A stretch of 64,000 bases of DNA from Lachnospiraceae bacterium. GTDB taxonomy: Bacteria > Bacillota > Clostridia > Lachnospirales > Lachnospiraceae. The notes beneath the pieces are model-generated. The model did not search any database. It had not been told where the DNA came from and saw only the letters and a program-made list of their open reading frames with translations. This document shows positions 13,886 through 22,516 of the stretch, piece by piece (the stretch's first letter is position 1; each line of letters starts with the position of its first letter). Location of the stretch: the NCBI GenBank assembly GCA_022796795.1, contig JAAWJI010000004.1, positions 62,001 to 126,000 of the forward strand, given 5' to 3'. The position numbers were made by a program, and so were the translations under genes.

Positions 13886-16696
13886 CTAGATCCGTCCCGT
13901 CTCCATAAATGCCGTGCGGTCATAGCGTCCTGTCAGAAGATAGGGCACGATTTCCTCAGCATCCAGCTTCTCCACCAGATTCAGCTTGTGTACCAACAGG
14001 CTGTTTTTGGAATATGCTCCGCCCACAATGGTCTGAATGGGCAGCTCCGCCCAGGGATCATCCACAGAGGACTGGAGTTTCAGGGATGCTGTTCCCGGCT
14101 CCCAGGACTGATAATTGTACTCGCACAGGTTCTGCAGCAAAGCCCCGTTTACAAAATGGGAAACGCCCTGCTCATCTGGCATCCGGTCAAAATGGAAGTA
14201 GAATCCGCCGCCAAATACCTGCTTTCCGGCTCCCGGAGCCTGGTAAAGGGCATGGGTCAAAGGACTGTTGTACTGTCCAAGCTCCAGGGTCATATCCACC
14301 AACTGTGTTCCCCGACGGGTAACGCCTGCTGTAACAGTGCTTCCCTTGCGGCGGATCACAAACTCTGCGCCCAGCTTCTTGGGAATGGAACCATTATCAC
14401 GGCCGCACTGCACCGCCATCTCGGCTCCCGGCCCTCCAAGCACCAGACCAAGAGGATACAATCCCAGGGATTTCCCGTAGGTGGCGTAGACGCCTAGGAT
14501 CGCCTCATAATAATCGTCCGCAAAGGTAGGCTTGTGAATATGGCACACAGAAAGGGTCACCACCGGCATGGAGAATGGCTTGAGGGGCGCAGGCAGAACC
14601 CGTGCAATAGCCGCCGGATCCGTCAGATAGGCCATATAGAGCCCTTCCTGCTCATCCATCAGAGATATCTTTCCGAAATCTTCTCGTTCTTTTTTTCCTG
14701 TATAGAAGGAAGACTTCTTCGTCTCCACAAACAGGGATCTGGCCGCTTCATAGCCGGCCCGCACTGCCGGGGCAATGGTTCCGTCCTTTACGGCGCTTCC
14801 CACGGCAATGGCTGGTATTCCCATCTCCTTCAATTCCTGGGCCAGGGACGTGTCCGGCCGATAGCCCATGGACAAAACCACAGCGTCACAGGGCACCGTG
14901 ACCACAGAGTGATCTGCCTGCTTTTCCAGTACCACCTGATCCTCCCGAATCTCCTGAAGGGCATGACCCAAAAGGAAAGAAGCGCCGTATTGGGTCAGAC
15001 GGCCGCACACATCTCCCACATTGGTGTGGTTGGCATTGGGAGCCACCTGCTCCAGCAGGTCTGCAATGGTGACGCTGCATTTGCGGTGAGCCAGGTATTC
15101 TGCCGTCTCAATGCCTGTCATTCCCGCGCCCACAATCACTACTTTCTTGCCGGAGAGTTCTGCCCCTCCTCCCAGCACCTGCGGAATCGTGTATACATGA
15201 GGCAGCTTTATTCCCGGAATCCTTCCCGGAACCACAGGCTTGGAACCGGTACCCACGATGACCGCATCAGGCTTCATAGCGGCAATTTCCTCTGCCGTGG
15301 CTGTAGTTTGGGTGCGCACCTCCACGCCAAGATTCTCAAAGGCTGCCCGGTAGTAATCCATGATCCACTCCATGCGCTCCTTAAAGGGAGGAAGCTTGGC
15401 CTGGTTAATGGTTCCCCCAAGGGTGTCGCCCTGCTCCAAAAGCGTTACCTGACAGCCTCGCTCCGCCAGGGTCTTGGCTGCCATCATACCGCTGGGTCCG
15501 CCTCCTGCCACCACTACATGATGATGCGCGGCATCATAGGGAAGCTCCCCGTATTTCCGCTCTCTGGCAAGCCGGGGATTCAAGGCGCATTCTGCCGGCA
15601 TCCCTGCCCCGTTGTATTCATTCAGGCTCTCGAAGCAGCGCAGGCAGTTGATGCATTTACACAGCTCCTTCTCCCGGCCCTCCTGAACCTTCTTGCCCCA
15701 GGCCTCGTCTGCCAGCCAGCTGCGGCCCATGGACACAAAGTCCTCCACGCCGTCCTCCAGGAATTTCTCTGCCACGGCAGGTTCCCGGATAACGGACACG
15801 CCCATAACCGGAATGTTTACGTGATCCTTCACGGCTTTGATAAGATCCCTTCTCCAGCCCTGAGGGAAGGACACGGGCTCCACGCAGGTCATTCCCGTCT
15901 CATACAGTCCTACGGACACATCTATAAAGTCCAGTCCCTGGGCCTCCAGGGCCATAGCGATCTTTACGCCGTCCTGTATATGTATGTAATCCTCCGTAAC
16001 CCCTGTCTTCTCCAGAAATTCCTCCACGGAAAGACGCACGCCAATGGGGAAATCCGGCCCGCAGGCGCTGCGGATCCCCGCAATGATCTCGCTCACCATG
16101 CGCAGGCGGTTTTCAAAACTGCCGCCATACTGGTCTGTCCGCTTATTGGTATAAGGGGACAGAAATTGCTGCAGCAGATATCCGTGTGCACAGTGAAGCT
16201 CCACCCCGTCGCAGCCTGCTTTTTGCACCCGGACAGCCCCGGCCACAAACTGGCCAATAAGCTCCTTTACCTCCTCTGTGGAGAGAGCCCTGGTGGGCTG
16301 CTGCAGATATTTGCAGGGAATATCCGAAGCCGATACCACCGGCGCCCCTCCCAGAAGGGCCGTAACCGTCTCCCGCCCCGGATGATGAAGCTGAATGAAA
16401 ATTTTGCTGCCATGCTTATGCACGGCGCCGGCCAGGCGGCTTAAAGGCTCAATATGCCGGTCCTGGGTCACGGAGAGCTGGCGCATAAGCCCCGGCCCGT
16501 GAACATCGTTTACCCGGGTGATCTCCGGGATAATCAGTCCCGCGCCGCCTATGGCCCGGGCCTCATAGTAGGCGATCATATCCTGGCTGGGCGTGCCGTC
16601 CAGCTCCGCCAGACCGATGCCCATGGGGGACATAACCAGGCGGTTTTTTAACATTACCTTTCCGATTTTTCCCTCTGAAAATAATTTCTCGTACAT
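13886..16696 (-). CDS. Old Yellow Enzyme/FAD oxidoreductase fused to an acetoacetate-decarboxylase-like domain
   Basis: A 936-residue multidomain enzyme. Residues ~1-330 are an FMN TIM barrel of the OYE/2,4-dienoyl-CoA reductase type (FIQLHHPGR, HCAHGYLLQQFLSP, NKRTDQYGGSFENR). A CKCINCLRC...ECALNPR cysteine set for a 4Fe-4S cluster follows, then FAD and NAD(P) Rossmann motifs (VVAGGGPSGMMAA, VVIVGAGMTGIETAEY). This much equals BaiCD/BaiH- or FadH-like reductases. The last ~245 residues are an acetoacetate decarboxylase fold with GSIPKKLGAEF, keeping the Schiff-base lysine pair. The start at 16696 follows GGGAGGG. Together with the SDR it probably reduces an enone or enoate and decarboxylates a beta-keto acid; substrate unknown. 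Confidence 0.88.
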   Translation of the reverse strand: MYEKLFSEGKIGKVMLKNRLVMSPMGIGLAELDGTPSQDMIAYYEARAIGGAGLIIPEITRVNDVHGPGLMRQLSVTQDRHIEPLSRLAGAVHKHGSKIFIQLHHPGRETVTALLGGAPVVSASDIPCKYLQQPTRALSTEEVKELIGQFVAGAVRVQKAGCDGVELHCAHGYLLQQFLSPYTNKRTDQYGGSFENRLRMVSEIIAGIRSACGPDFPIGVRLSVEEFLEKTGVTEDYIHIQDGVKIAMALEAQGLDFIDVSVGLYETGMTCVEPVSFPQGWRRDLIKAVKDHVNIPVMGVSVIREPAVAEKFLEDGVEDFVSMGRSWLADEAWGKKVQEGREKELCKCINCLRCFESLNEYNGAGMPAECALNPRLARERKYGELPYDAAHHHVVVAGGGPSGMMAAKTLAERGCQVTLLEQGDTLGGTINQAKLPPFKERMEWIMDYYRAAFENLGVEVRTQTTATAEEIAAMKPDAVIVGTGSKPVVPGRIPGIKLPHVYTIPQVLGGGAELSGKKVVIVGAGMTGIETAEYLAHRKCSVTIADLLEQVAPNANHTNVGDVCGRLTQYGASFLLGHALQEIREDQVVLEKQADHSVVTVPCDAVVLSMGYRPDTSLAQELKEMGIPAIAVGSAVKDGTIAPAVRAGYEAARSLFVETKKSSFYTGKKEREDFGKISLMDEQEGLYMAYLTDPAAIARVLPAPLKPFSMPVVTLSVCHIHKPTFADDYYEAILGVYATYGKSLGLYPLGLVLGGPGAEMAVQCGRDNGSIPKKLGAEFVIRRKGSTVTAGVTRRGTQLVDMTLELGQYNSPLTHALYQAPGAGKQVFGGGFYFHFDRMPDEQGVSHFVNGALLQNLCEYNYQSWEPGTASLKLQSSVDDPWAELPIQTIVGGAYSKNSLLVHKLNLVEKLDAEEIVPYLLTGRYDRTAFMETGRI

Positions 16697-16812
16697 AGAT
16701 ACCCTCCCTTGGTTCTGCTCAGACTGGCACAGCCTTTCAGGCAAATTCTTTGCGTATCCCTGGGGCATATCGCACAAACTGCCATCCCTTCTGTTCCAGT
16801 TAAGCTTTTCTT

Positions 16813-17568
16813 TTAGAAAATCGTGTATCCGCCGTCTACTGCCAGGCATGCGCCATGGATATAACTGGACTCATCGCTGGCCAGAAATGCAATGGTCTTT
16901 GCCACCTCTTCCGGAGCGCCGGGACGGCCAGAGGGACTCATCTTGATCTTCATATTCACAGGATGTTGGGGCATGTCAAGAATCCGGGCGATCATCTGGG
17001 TGTCAATGGGGCCGGGCAGCACTGCGTTTATGCGAATGCCTGCATGGCCATGATCCAGGGCAATCTGGCGGGTCAGTCCGATAAACCCATGTTTGGCTGT
17101 AGTGTAGGCGATTCCTCCTCTTCCTGCTCCCGTGGAGGCCATGGACGCCACATTGACAATATTGCCTCCGCCTGCTTTTTCCATTACGGGAATCACCCGC
17201 TTCATAAGCTGGAAGGGCGCCGTCAGATTGGTGGCAAGAACCTTGTCCCACTCCTCGTCCGTGATCTGATCCATATTGGCAAGGCTTCCGCCTACGCCTG
17301 CATTGTTTACCAAAATGTCAATTTTTCCGTAAGCATCCAGAGCTGCTTTCACCAGATCATCCAACGCCTGGCCGCAGGTCACGTCCGTCCTCTGGAAAAT
17401 GGCTTCCCCGCCAGCCTCACGGATCTGGGCGGCCACTGCGTTTCCCGCCTCCTCCGTGGTTCCCACCACCACTACCTTAGCGCCCTCTTCTGCCATAAGC
17501 AGCGCCGTAGCTCTGCCGATCCCCTTTGTGGAACCTGTCACGACTGCAACCTTATTCTGGAATTTCAT
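16813..17568 (-). CDS. Short-chain dehydrogenase/reductase (FabG-like)
   Basis: A classical SDR of 251 residues. The nucleotide motif is TGSTKGIG (11-18), NNAG follows at ~88, and the active site is Asn114, Ser142, Tyr155 and Lys159 (YTTAK). AVDGG lies at the C-terminus. GGGAG upstream of 17568 sets the start. It lies 116 bases ahead of the OYE-ADC gene on the same strand and probably in one operon, so it likely interconverts a hydroxyl and a ketone on the same substrate. Hydroxysteroid dehydrogenases and 3-oxoacyl reductases belong to this family; the sequence does not decide between them. Confidence 0.92.
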   Translation of the reverse strand: MKFQNKVAVVTGSTKGIGRATALLMAEEGAKVVVVGTTEEAGNAVAAQIREAGGEAIFQRTDVTCGQALDDLVKAALDAYGKIDILVNNAGVGGSLANMDQITDEEWDKVLATNLTAPFQLMKRVIPVMEKAGGGNIVNVASMASTGAGRGGIAYTTAKHGFIGLTRQIALDHGHAGIRINAVLPGPIDTQMIARILDMPQHPVNMKIKMSPSGRPGAPEEVAKTIAFLASDESSYIHGACLAVDGGYTIF

Positions 17569-17662
17569 ATCCCATTTCTCCCTTCTTTTTTTCCGCGGGT
17601 TCCACGCCTTCACAAACTTCTGCTATCCCATCTCACTGCCGCAACCCGCTGGTGATATCCCC

Positions 17663-17691
17663 ATTATAGCCGGAAAAAGACGCCCTGAAAA
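17663..17691 (-). promoter_or_regulatory. SDR/OYE-ADC operon promoter
   Basis: On the minus strand TTTTCA (17691..17686), 17 bases, TATAAT (17668..17663). A perfect -10 with a weak -35, which suggests activator dependence, plausibly on the divergent PucR-type protein. Confidence 0.55.
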
Positions 17692-17714
17692 CGGTCCTGC
17701 TGCCCGAATCCAAA

Positions 17715-17743
17715 TTGACAATTTGTGCACCGTGCACTATACT
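17715..17743 (+). promoter_or_regulatory. pucR-type gene promoter with spacer palindrome
   Basis: TTGACA (17715-17720), 17 bases, TATACT (17738-17743). The spacer holds GTGCACCGTGCAC (17725-17737), a 13-base inverted repeat and possible regulator site. A hairpin GGCGTCT/AGACGCC follows in the leader (17757-17778). Confidence 0.75.
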
Positions 17744-17815
17744 AAAAGCAATTTCCGGCGTCTAGGATAAAAGACGCCCCACAACTGCCCTGTATCACAG
17801 AGAAGAGGTGAAATT

Positions 17816-19381
17816 ATGCTGTTTACAAGTCTCATCAATGAAATCTGCCCGGGAACCTCCGTGAAGCTTCTGCACTCCGACGATCTCTATAATCTGTCCG
17901 ACGTGGCTTTTCTGGACGGCTCCCAGACGGAATACAACAGGGAAACCCTGTATTTCGGCTATGCCAGGGACATGGTGGACCATAAGCTTCCGCCTCAGTG
18001 CATCCTGGCCCGGGAGTCCTCTTCCGGCTCCGCCTTTGTCCCGGAAGACCCGCCGTCCCTCCAGGCGTTCAGGGAGCATGCTTCTTCCCTGGCCGGCACA
18101 AACCTGGCCCTGGTAGATAGAGGAGAACTTTTCCGTGTCTTTAACTTAGCCAAATCTCTCATAGACGCCTCCAGGAATCAGGGCTTCTACGGGGAGATGA
18201 TGGACTGCGCCGCCCGCTCTCACAGCATTGAACCCATCATCAATCTTGCGGCAGCTAAGCTTGGCAATTCTCTGGTACTTTTGGACGCGAATTTCAAAAT
18301 CCTGGCCTGTTCCACCATATTTCCCATTGACGATCCCCTATGGGAGGAAAACATCCGGCTTGGCTACTGCACCTACGAATTTGTCTCTGCCGTCCAGCAG
18401 ATTGACGCGGTAAAAAATGCCGCCCGCAATTCCGATCCCGTAGTAGTCACCTGTTATGCTTCTCCTCTTCGCAAGCTGTCCAGCAAAATTTTTGTCCGGG
18501 GATCCTTGGTGGGAATCGTGTTGATGCTGGAAAAAGAAACTCCCATTTCTCCTCTGCACTTCCAGCTCCTTCCCGTGATCAGCGCCGCAGCCAGGGACGC
18601 CGTCTGCCGCTATGCCCCCTATCTCTTCTCAGACAACACCATCTATGAGAAACTGCTTTACGATCTTCTCATCGGCGCGCCTCCGGAGGAAATCGCGCCC
18701 CAGCTTACGGGTCTTTCCTTTTCCCCTCACCTGTGCGCCCTCTGCATCCGCCAGAGCCGTTATCTGGGCCAAAAGCATCTGAAGGAAGAGGTCGCGGGAC
18801 GCCTTTTGCAATGCCTGCCGAATACGCGCTTCACCTTTCATGAAAATGGAATCGCCGCCCTGGTTCCCTTAGGCGACGCGCCCCAGCTTACTCCAGACAT
18901 GGGGAAAGCCCTGGAAGAGCTGGCAGAAAAAGAATACCTGCGCATTGGGGTATCCAACCTGTTTTTCCAGGTGGAAAATTTCTCCAAACGCTACGCACAG
19001 GCCATGCGGGCTTTGGAGCTGTCCTCCCGGCTTCATCCGGAGGCTGCTGTCTGCCTTTATTCCGACTATGCCTTTTATGACCTTTTATGGGCCGCCAATG
19101 ATCCGGACCTGCTGGGCCTGTACTGTCATCCTGCCCTGGCGATCCTAAGCCGCTACGATCACGCCAACGGAACCGACTTCTATCACACCTTAGAAGCCTA
19201 TCTGGCCTGCGGCTGCAGCGTGAAGGACACGGCTCAGAAACTATTTATCCACCGGAATTCCCTGAATTACCGCCTGGAACGCATCCGACAGCTGACCCAG
19301 GCAGATCTGGATCACAGCAAGGTTCGCTTTCTGCTGGAAATGTCCTACCGCATTGACCATTTTACCGGAAGGGACGCATAA
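17816..19381 (+). CDS. PucR/CdaR-type transcriptional regulator
   Basis: A 521-residue protein. The middle (residues ~130-260) looks like a GAF-type sensor region (LLDANFKILACSTIFPID). A GGDEF-like CdaR segment follows (~340-420), and the C-terminus has the HTH_30 motif LEAYLACGCSVKDTAQKLFI then HRNSLNYRLERI. Regulators of this type usually switch on catabolic genes when an organic substrate is present. It is transcribed away from the SDR/OYE-ADC operon from an adjacent promoter, so that operon is its likely target. The gene ends at a strong terminator. Confidence 0.88.
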   Translation: MLFTSLINEICPGTSVKLLHSDDLYNLSDVAFLDGSQTEYNRETLYFGYARDMVDHKLPPQCILARESSSGSAFVPEDPPSLQAFREHASSLAGTNLALVDRGELFRVFNLAKSLIDASRNQGFYGEMMDCAARSHSIEPIINLAAAKLGNSLVLLDANFKILACSTIFPIDDPLWEENIRLGYCTYEFVSAVQQIDAVKNAARNSDPVVVTCYASPLRKLSSKIFVRGSLVGIVLMLEKETPISPLHFQLLPVISAAARDAVCRYAPYLFSDNTIYEKLLYDLLIGAPPEEIAPQLTGLSFSPHLCALCIRQSRYLGQKHLKEEVAGRLLQCLPNTRFTFHENGIAALVPLGDAPQLTPDMGKALEELAEKEYLRIGVSNLFFQVENFSKRYAQAMRALELSSRLHPEAAVCLYSDYAFYDLLWAANDPDLLGLYCHPALAILSRYDHANGTDFYHTLEAYLACGCSVKDTAQKLFIHRNSLNYRLERIRQLTQADLDHSKVRFLLEMSYRIDHFTGRDA

Positions 19382-19403
19382 TAAAGAGACGATGACAAAA
19401 AGA

Positions 19404-19440
19404 CCGCCGCATAGTCTTTTTCCATGCGGCGGCCCCATTT
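19404..19440. terminator. Bidirectional terminator between the pucR-type and Asn/Ser-rich genes
   Basis: CCGCCGCAT and ATGCGGCGG form a perfect 9-base stem with an 11-base loop. A T-run follows on the plus strand and an equally good one on the minus strand, so it serves both converging genes. Confidence 0.88.
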
Positions 19441-19474
19441 TTCAGGTCTTTCTTTTCCGTCTGTTTCTCAGCTC

Positions 19475-19660
19475 TTAGTAGTTGCAGTTGCTTCCGGAGC
19501 TGCTCTTAGAACTGGAATTCTTGGAGCTGTTTCTGGAATTGCTTCCGGAAGAGCTCTTGGAGCTGCTGTTCTGAGAGCTGGTATTCTGAGAATTGCTGTT
19601 CTGAGAACTGGTGTTGTTTGCATTGTTCGCATTGTTTGCGTTGTTTGCATTGTTTGCCAT
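19475..19660 (-). CDS. Asn/Ser-rich small protein, probable forespore-expressed spore protein
   Basis: Encodes 61 residues of low complexity: MANNANNANNANNANN, then SSQNSNSQNTSSQNSSSKSS and a second SSSKSSSGSN unit ending NCNY. AGGAGG ten bases before the ATG and a sigma-G-like promoter show it is a true gene. Similar Asn/Ser/Gln-rich short proteins occur in spore-forming Lachnospiraceae. It lacks the SASP alpha/beta signature; it could be a gamma-type amino-acid store or a coat/core filler. Role inferred from promoter and composition. Confidence 0.75.
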   Translation of the reverse strand: MANNANNANNANNANNTSSQNSNSQNTSSQNSSSKSSSGSNSRNSSKNSSSKSSSGSNCNY

Positions 19661-19695
19661 AATTCATTTACCTCCTGAAATGTTTGTTACACTCC

Positions 19696-19724
19696 TAGTA
19701 TGGCAAATGCAAAATGAATTATGC
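19696..19724 (-). promoter_or_regulatory. Sigma-G/sigma-F-like promoter
   Basis: On the minus strand GCATA (19724..19720), 17 bases, CATACTA (19702..19696). CATACTA is the classical -10 of sigma-G promoters of spore protein genes in Bacillus, and GCATA fits the -35. It lies about 35 bases ahead of the Asn/Ser-rich gene. Confidence 0.68.
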
Positions 19725-19758
19725 GCCTTTTAAAATTTTTATCAAAAAGTTCTCAACA

Positions 19759-20463
19759 TTACTTTCCTTTTACAAAATCCACAATCCGCTCATAATCCTC
19801 TATGTAATCAATCTCCGACCAGAAGTAGGGCGCCACATCCATGGTGTAAATGTCCACCTGATCGCAGTGCCCGTAAAGCACGGTCTCCCACCAGGTCTGA
19901 TACTCCTCTGCGTCCACCATGGCCAGCAGATCCCGCTTAAAGGTCTCGATGTAACCCCTTCCCACCTTAGCCGCCCCCACATACTCACAGGTCCGCTGAT
20001 TTACAGGCATTTCCTTGCCATACCCCTTCACCAGCCCGTTCTCGCAGTGGAAGAAATAATCCCCTTCCAGCACCCGACGGTAGTCGGCCAGCATGGTTAC
20101 ATCCTCTTTGGCTGCCAGAAGCTTATGAAGAATTTCTTCCTCCAAGTAAACATCCGCATTGGCAAAGAGATAATCCTCTCCCCCGCCAATGAGATCCCGG
20201 GCAAACCACAGAGAAGCAATGCTGTTGGATACCCGGTAAAAGGGATTCTCCACAAAGGTCACCGGAAGATCTCCCAAAGCTTCAAAAAACAGCTGTTTCT
20301 GATATCCCACCACAATGGATACGGAAATCTTATTACGCAGAAGCATGCGCACCGTGTAATGGATCAGCGCCTCTCCTGTTCCAATATCCAAAAGACTCTT
20401 GGGCTTTGCCACCTCCCTGCTGATGCGGCTTCCCACGCCGGCTGCCAACAAAATCGCTCTCAT
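19759..20463 (-). CDS. Nucleotidyltransferase of the LicC/PntC type
   Basis: A 234-residue NTP_transferase protein. It opens MRAILLAAGVGSRI with Lys-Pro at AKPKSLLDIG, the nucleotide and phosphosugar-binding loop. NPFYRVSNSIASLWFA matches the N-x-x-SLW region of choline-phosphate and aminoethylphosphonate cytidylyltransferases, and FANADV and SEIDYIEDYERI supply metal-binding acids. It begins one base past the stop of the GNAT-aminotransferase fusion, so both probably build one activated amino compound. CTP preference is by analogy only. Confidence 0.82.
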   Translation of the reverse strand: MRAILLAAGVGSRISREVAKPKSLLDIGTGEALIHYTVRMLLRNKISVSIVVGYQKQLFFEALGDLPVTFVENPFYRVSNSIASLWFARDLIGGGEDYLFANADVYLEEEILHKLLAAKEDVTMLADYRRVLEGDYFFHCENGLVKGYGKEMPVNQRTCEYVGAAKVGRGYIETFKRDLLAMVDAEEYQTWWETVLYGHCDQVDIYTMDVAPYFWSEIDYIEDYERIVDFVKGK

Positions 20464-20464
20464 G

Positions 20465-22315
20465 CTACTCTTCCTCCTCTGCTTCCAGAAATTCTCTGAT
20501 GTACCGCTCCATCGCCGCCCGGGAACCTGTGGAGATGCGCAGATAATCCTTCAGCATCTCATTTCCATAGGCTTTCACCAGGACCTGCCGCCTCTCCAGG
20601 CTTTCCATTAACCTGGAAATCTCTCTTTTGGGCTTCACGAAAATAAAATTTCCCGCCTCCGCAAAGGCCTCATAGCCCTTCTCCCGCAAAGTATTCACCA
20701 CATAGGCCTTTCCCTCCGCTTCTTTTCGTATCAGCTCCTCTATGAGGCCTGGCTCCTCCAGGGCCCGCTCTGCAAACAGCAACGCCACGGCGTTGACCTC
20801 AAAGGAAGGGGTGGCCTTTTTCAGATAGCCGATCATCTGGGGATTGGAGATCACCACGCCTAGGCGCAGGGCCGCCATGGAAAACAGCTTGGAAAAGGTC
20901 CGGGTAACCACCACATTGTCAAACTCCTCCACCAGGGGCAGCAGGGAAGCCTTCTGAAAATAATGGTAGGCTTCGTCCACATGAAGGATGGCCCCGCATT
21001 CCCTGGCCTTTTCTGCCAGACGGCGGCCATCCTCCAGGGAATAGCCGTGACCCACAGGGTTGTTGGGATTTACCAGCACCACTAGATCCGTCTCCTCCGT
21101 AATAGCCTCCATAAGCTTTTCCACAGGCACTGTAAAATCCGGTTCCAGGTCCACCGGCACATGGCGGCGTCCCAGCATACTGCAGTTCACCCAGTACATC
21201 TCAAAGGAAGGAGCCACAGTCACCACCTGACCTCCCTCCCGGGAAAACACCTCCATGAGAAAGCGGATTGCCATATCCGAACCGTTGGTGGCGCATAAAT
21301 TTTCCTTTTTCATGCCAATATGGGCTGCGTACTTTTCCAGAAACCGGTCCGGCTCCGGATAGATGGCCAGAAATTCCGGCGTAATCTCCTTCAAAACCCG
21401 GTCCACAAACTCCTTGGGCAGCCCTTCCGGATTCTCATTCATGTCGTACCGCTTCCTGCCGTACCGTCCCTGCTCCGGAAACACCCGGACACAGTCGCGA
21501 ATATAGGGATTGACGTAATATCTGTTATGCCGCCTGGACAGCTTTCCCCAGCCGGTTCCCTCCTCAAAGCCGACCTTTTTATAAAGGCCCTCGGCTTCCT
21601 TTTTAAAATAGAAGATACAGGGGCGCTTTCCCTCCTGCAGAAGATCTTTGCACAGCTTAGACACGGTTCGATAGCCCAGGCCCTGTCCCCGATAGTCCTC
21701 CTGGGTAATAACGCCGCTGACAATGGCCAGATTGGGAATCTCCGCATAGGTAGCTGCATGGCTTGCGATTTTTCCATGATCCCGGATCACCATATTACGG
21801 CCAAAACCCTCTCTCTGCCTGTCCGCCATCTGACCAGCCAGCTCCCCAGGCTCATAATGGCCTCCCAGTCCCTCATCTGTGCATATGAGCCGTGCAATCT
21901 CCAGGCAGTCCTCCTCCCCGGCCTGTTCCACCCCTTCCCAGGACGCTCCCGGACGAAGCTCCTTCATCCAGGCCACATAACCCTTTTCCGTCTCAAAGCG
22001 TTCCTTCAAATAGGGCTCCAGCTTCTGAATCAGCTCCCACCTTCCGTTAATCATGGGCGCATTTAGCCTCTCAATCAGCTCCAGGGTTTCCGGCACATCC
22101 AGCTCATCCCCATGGGAAACCAGCTGAATCCCCTTGTAATATTCCGTGGCCGCAGCCCGGATCTTCCCTTCCCGGGCGCTGTAAAAAATTCGCAGATGGG
22201 GATTTTTAATCCCATATTTTTTCAAATCAATATAGCTGTACAGACAATTCTTCAGATCCTGCTCAAAGTATTCCAGAAGCGCCTGTACCTGCTCCTCTCC
22301 AGCCAGCTGATACAT
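20465..22315 (-). CDS. GNAT acetyltransferase-like domain fused to HisC-type aminotransferase
   Basis: About 616 residues. The N-terminal ~270 residues form GNAT-like units, with the acetyl-CoA loop in GVITQEDYRGQGLGYRTV and GLYKKVGFEEG. From ~285 a fold-type I PLP enzyme follows: YDMNENPEGLP, NGSDMAIRFL, VVLVNPNNPVGH, DEAYHYF and TRTFSKLFSMAALRLG with the PLP lysine. The closest general relatives are histidinol-phosphate aminotransferases and CobD-like decarboxylases. GGAG six bases before 22315 selects this start; an ATG 12 bases further up is possible. It is coupled to the nucleotidyltransferase. Confidence 0.85.
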   Translation of the reverse strand: MYQLAGEEQVQALLEYFEQDLKNCLYSYIDLKKYGIKNPHLRIFYSAREGKIRAAATEYYKGIQLVSHGDELDVPETLELIERLNAPMINGRWELIQKLEPYLKERFETEKGYVAWMKELRPGASWEGVEQAGEEDCLEIARLICTDEGLGGHYEPGELAGQMADRQREGFGRNMVIRDHGKIASHAATYAEIPNLAIVSGVITQEDYRGQGLGYRTVSKLCKDLLQEGKRPCIFYFKKEAEGLYKKVGFEEGTGWGKLSRRHNRYYVNPYIRDCVRVFPEQGRYGRKRYDMNENPEGLPKEFVDRVLKEITPEFLAIYPEPDRFLEKYAAHIGMKKENLCATNGSDMAIRFLMEVFSREGGQVVTVAPSFEMYWVNCSMLGRRHVPVDLEPDFTVPVEKLMEAITEETDLVVLVNPNNPVGHGYSLEDGRRLAEKARECGAILHVDEAYHYFQKASLLPLVEEFDNVVVTRTFSKLFSMAALRLGVVISNPQMIGYLKKATPSFEVNAVALLFAERALEEPGLIEELIRKEAEGKAYVVNTLREKGYEAFAEAGNFIFVKPKREISRLMESLERRQVLVKAYGNEMLKDYLRISTGSRAAMERYIREFLEAEEEE

Positions 22316-22413
22316 GTTTTTCTCCATTCACATTCTGTATGTAATCTTTCTGTTATTCCCTGCACTCTATCATAGTATAAATCTTCTCCGGAGTCAATGC
22401 AAAGCCGCTGTAT

Positions 22414-22496
22414 TGATTTTCTATTACAATTCGCACCTTTATCAAATAAAAACTTTTCAAAAACTGGCGTGGGTGTGAATTGTAACTGATTTTCTA
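22414..22496. repeat. 62-base inverted-repeat unit flanked by 10-base direct repeats
   Basis: TTACAATTCGCACC (22424-22437) and GGTGTGAATTGTAA (22472-22485) are inverted with one mismatch. TGATTTTCTA lies directly outside on both sides (22414-22423, 22487-22496). The layout resembles a miniature insertion with target duplication; a paired regulator site is the alternative. Confidence 0.5.
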
Positions 22497-22516
22497 CTCC
22501 TGGCATCTTTGTACCT

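Noticed and set aside
14534-16444. 636-codon open frame on the plus strand opposite the OYE-ADC gene
   Set aside because: No recognisable motif or ribosome site; it mirrors the codon bias of the true minus-strand gene.
19424-19678. Other-frame readings of the Asn/Ser-rich gene (plus-strand 84 codons; minus-strand TQTMRTMQ-like repeat)
   Set aside because: Shadows of the same low-complexity DNA; only the MANNANN frame begins behind the AGGAGG site and the sigma-G-like promoter.
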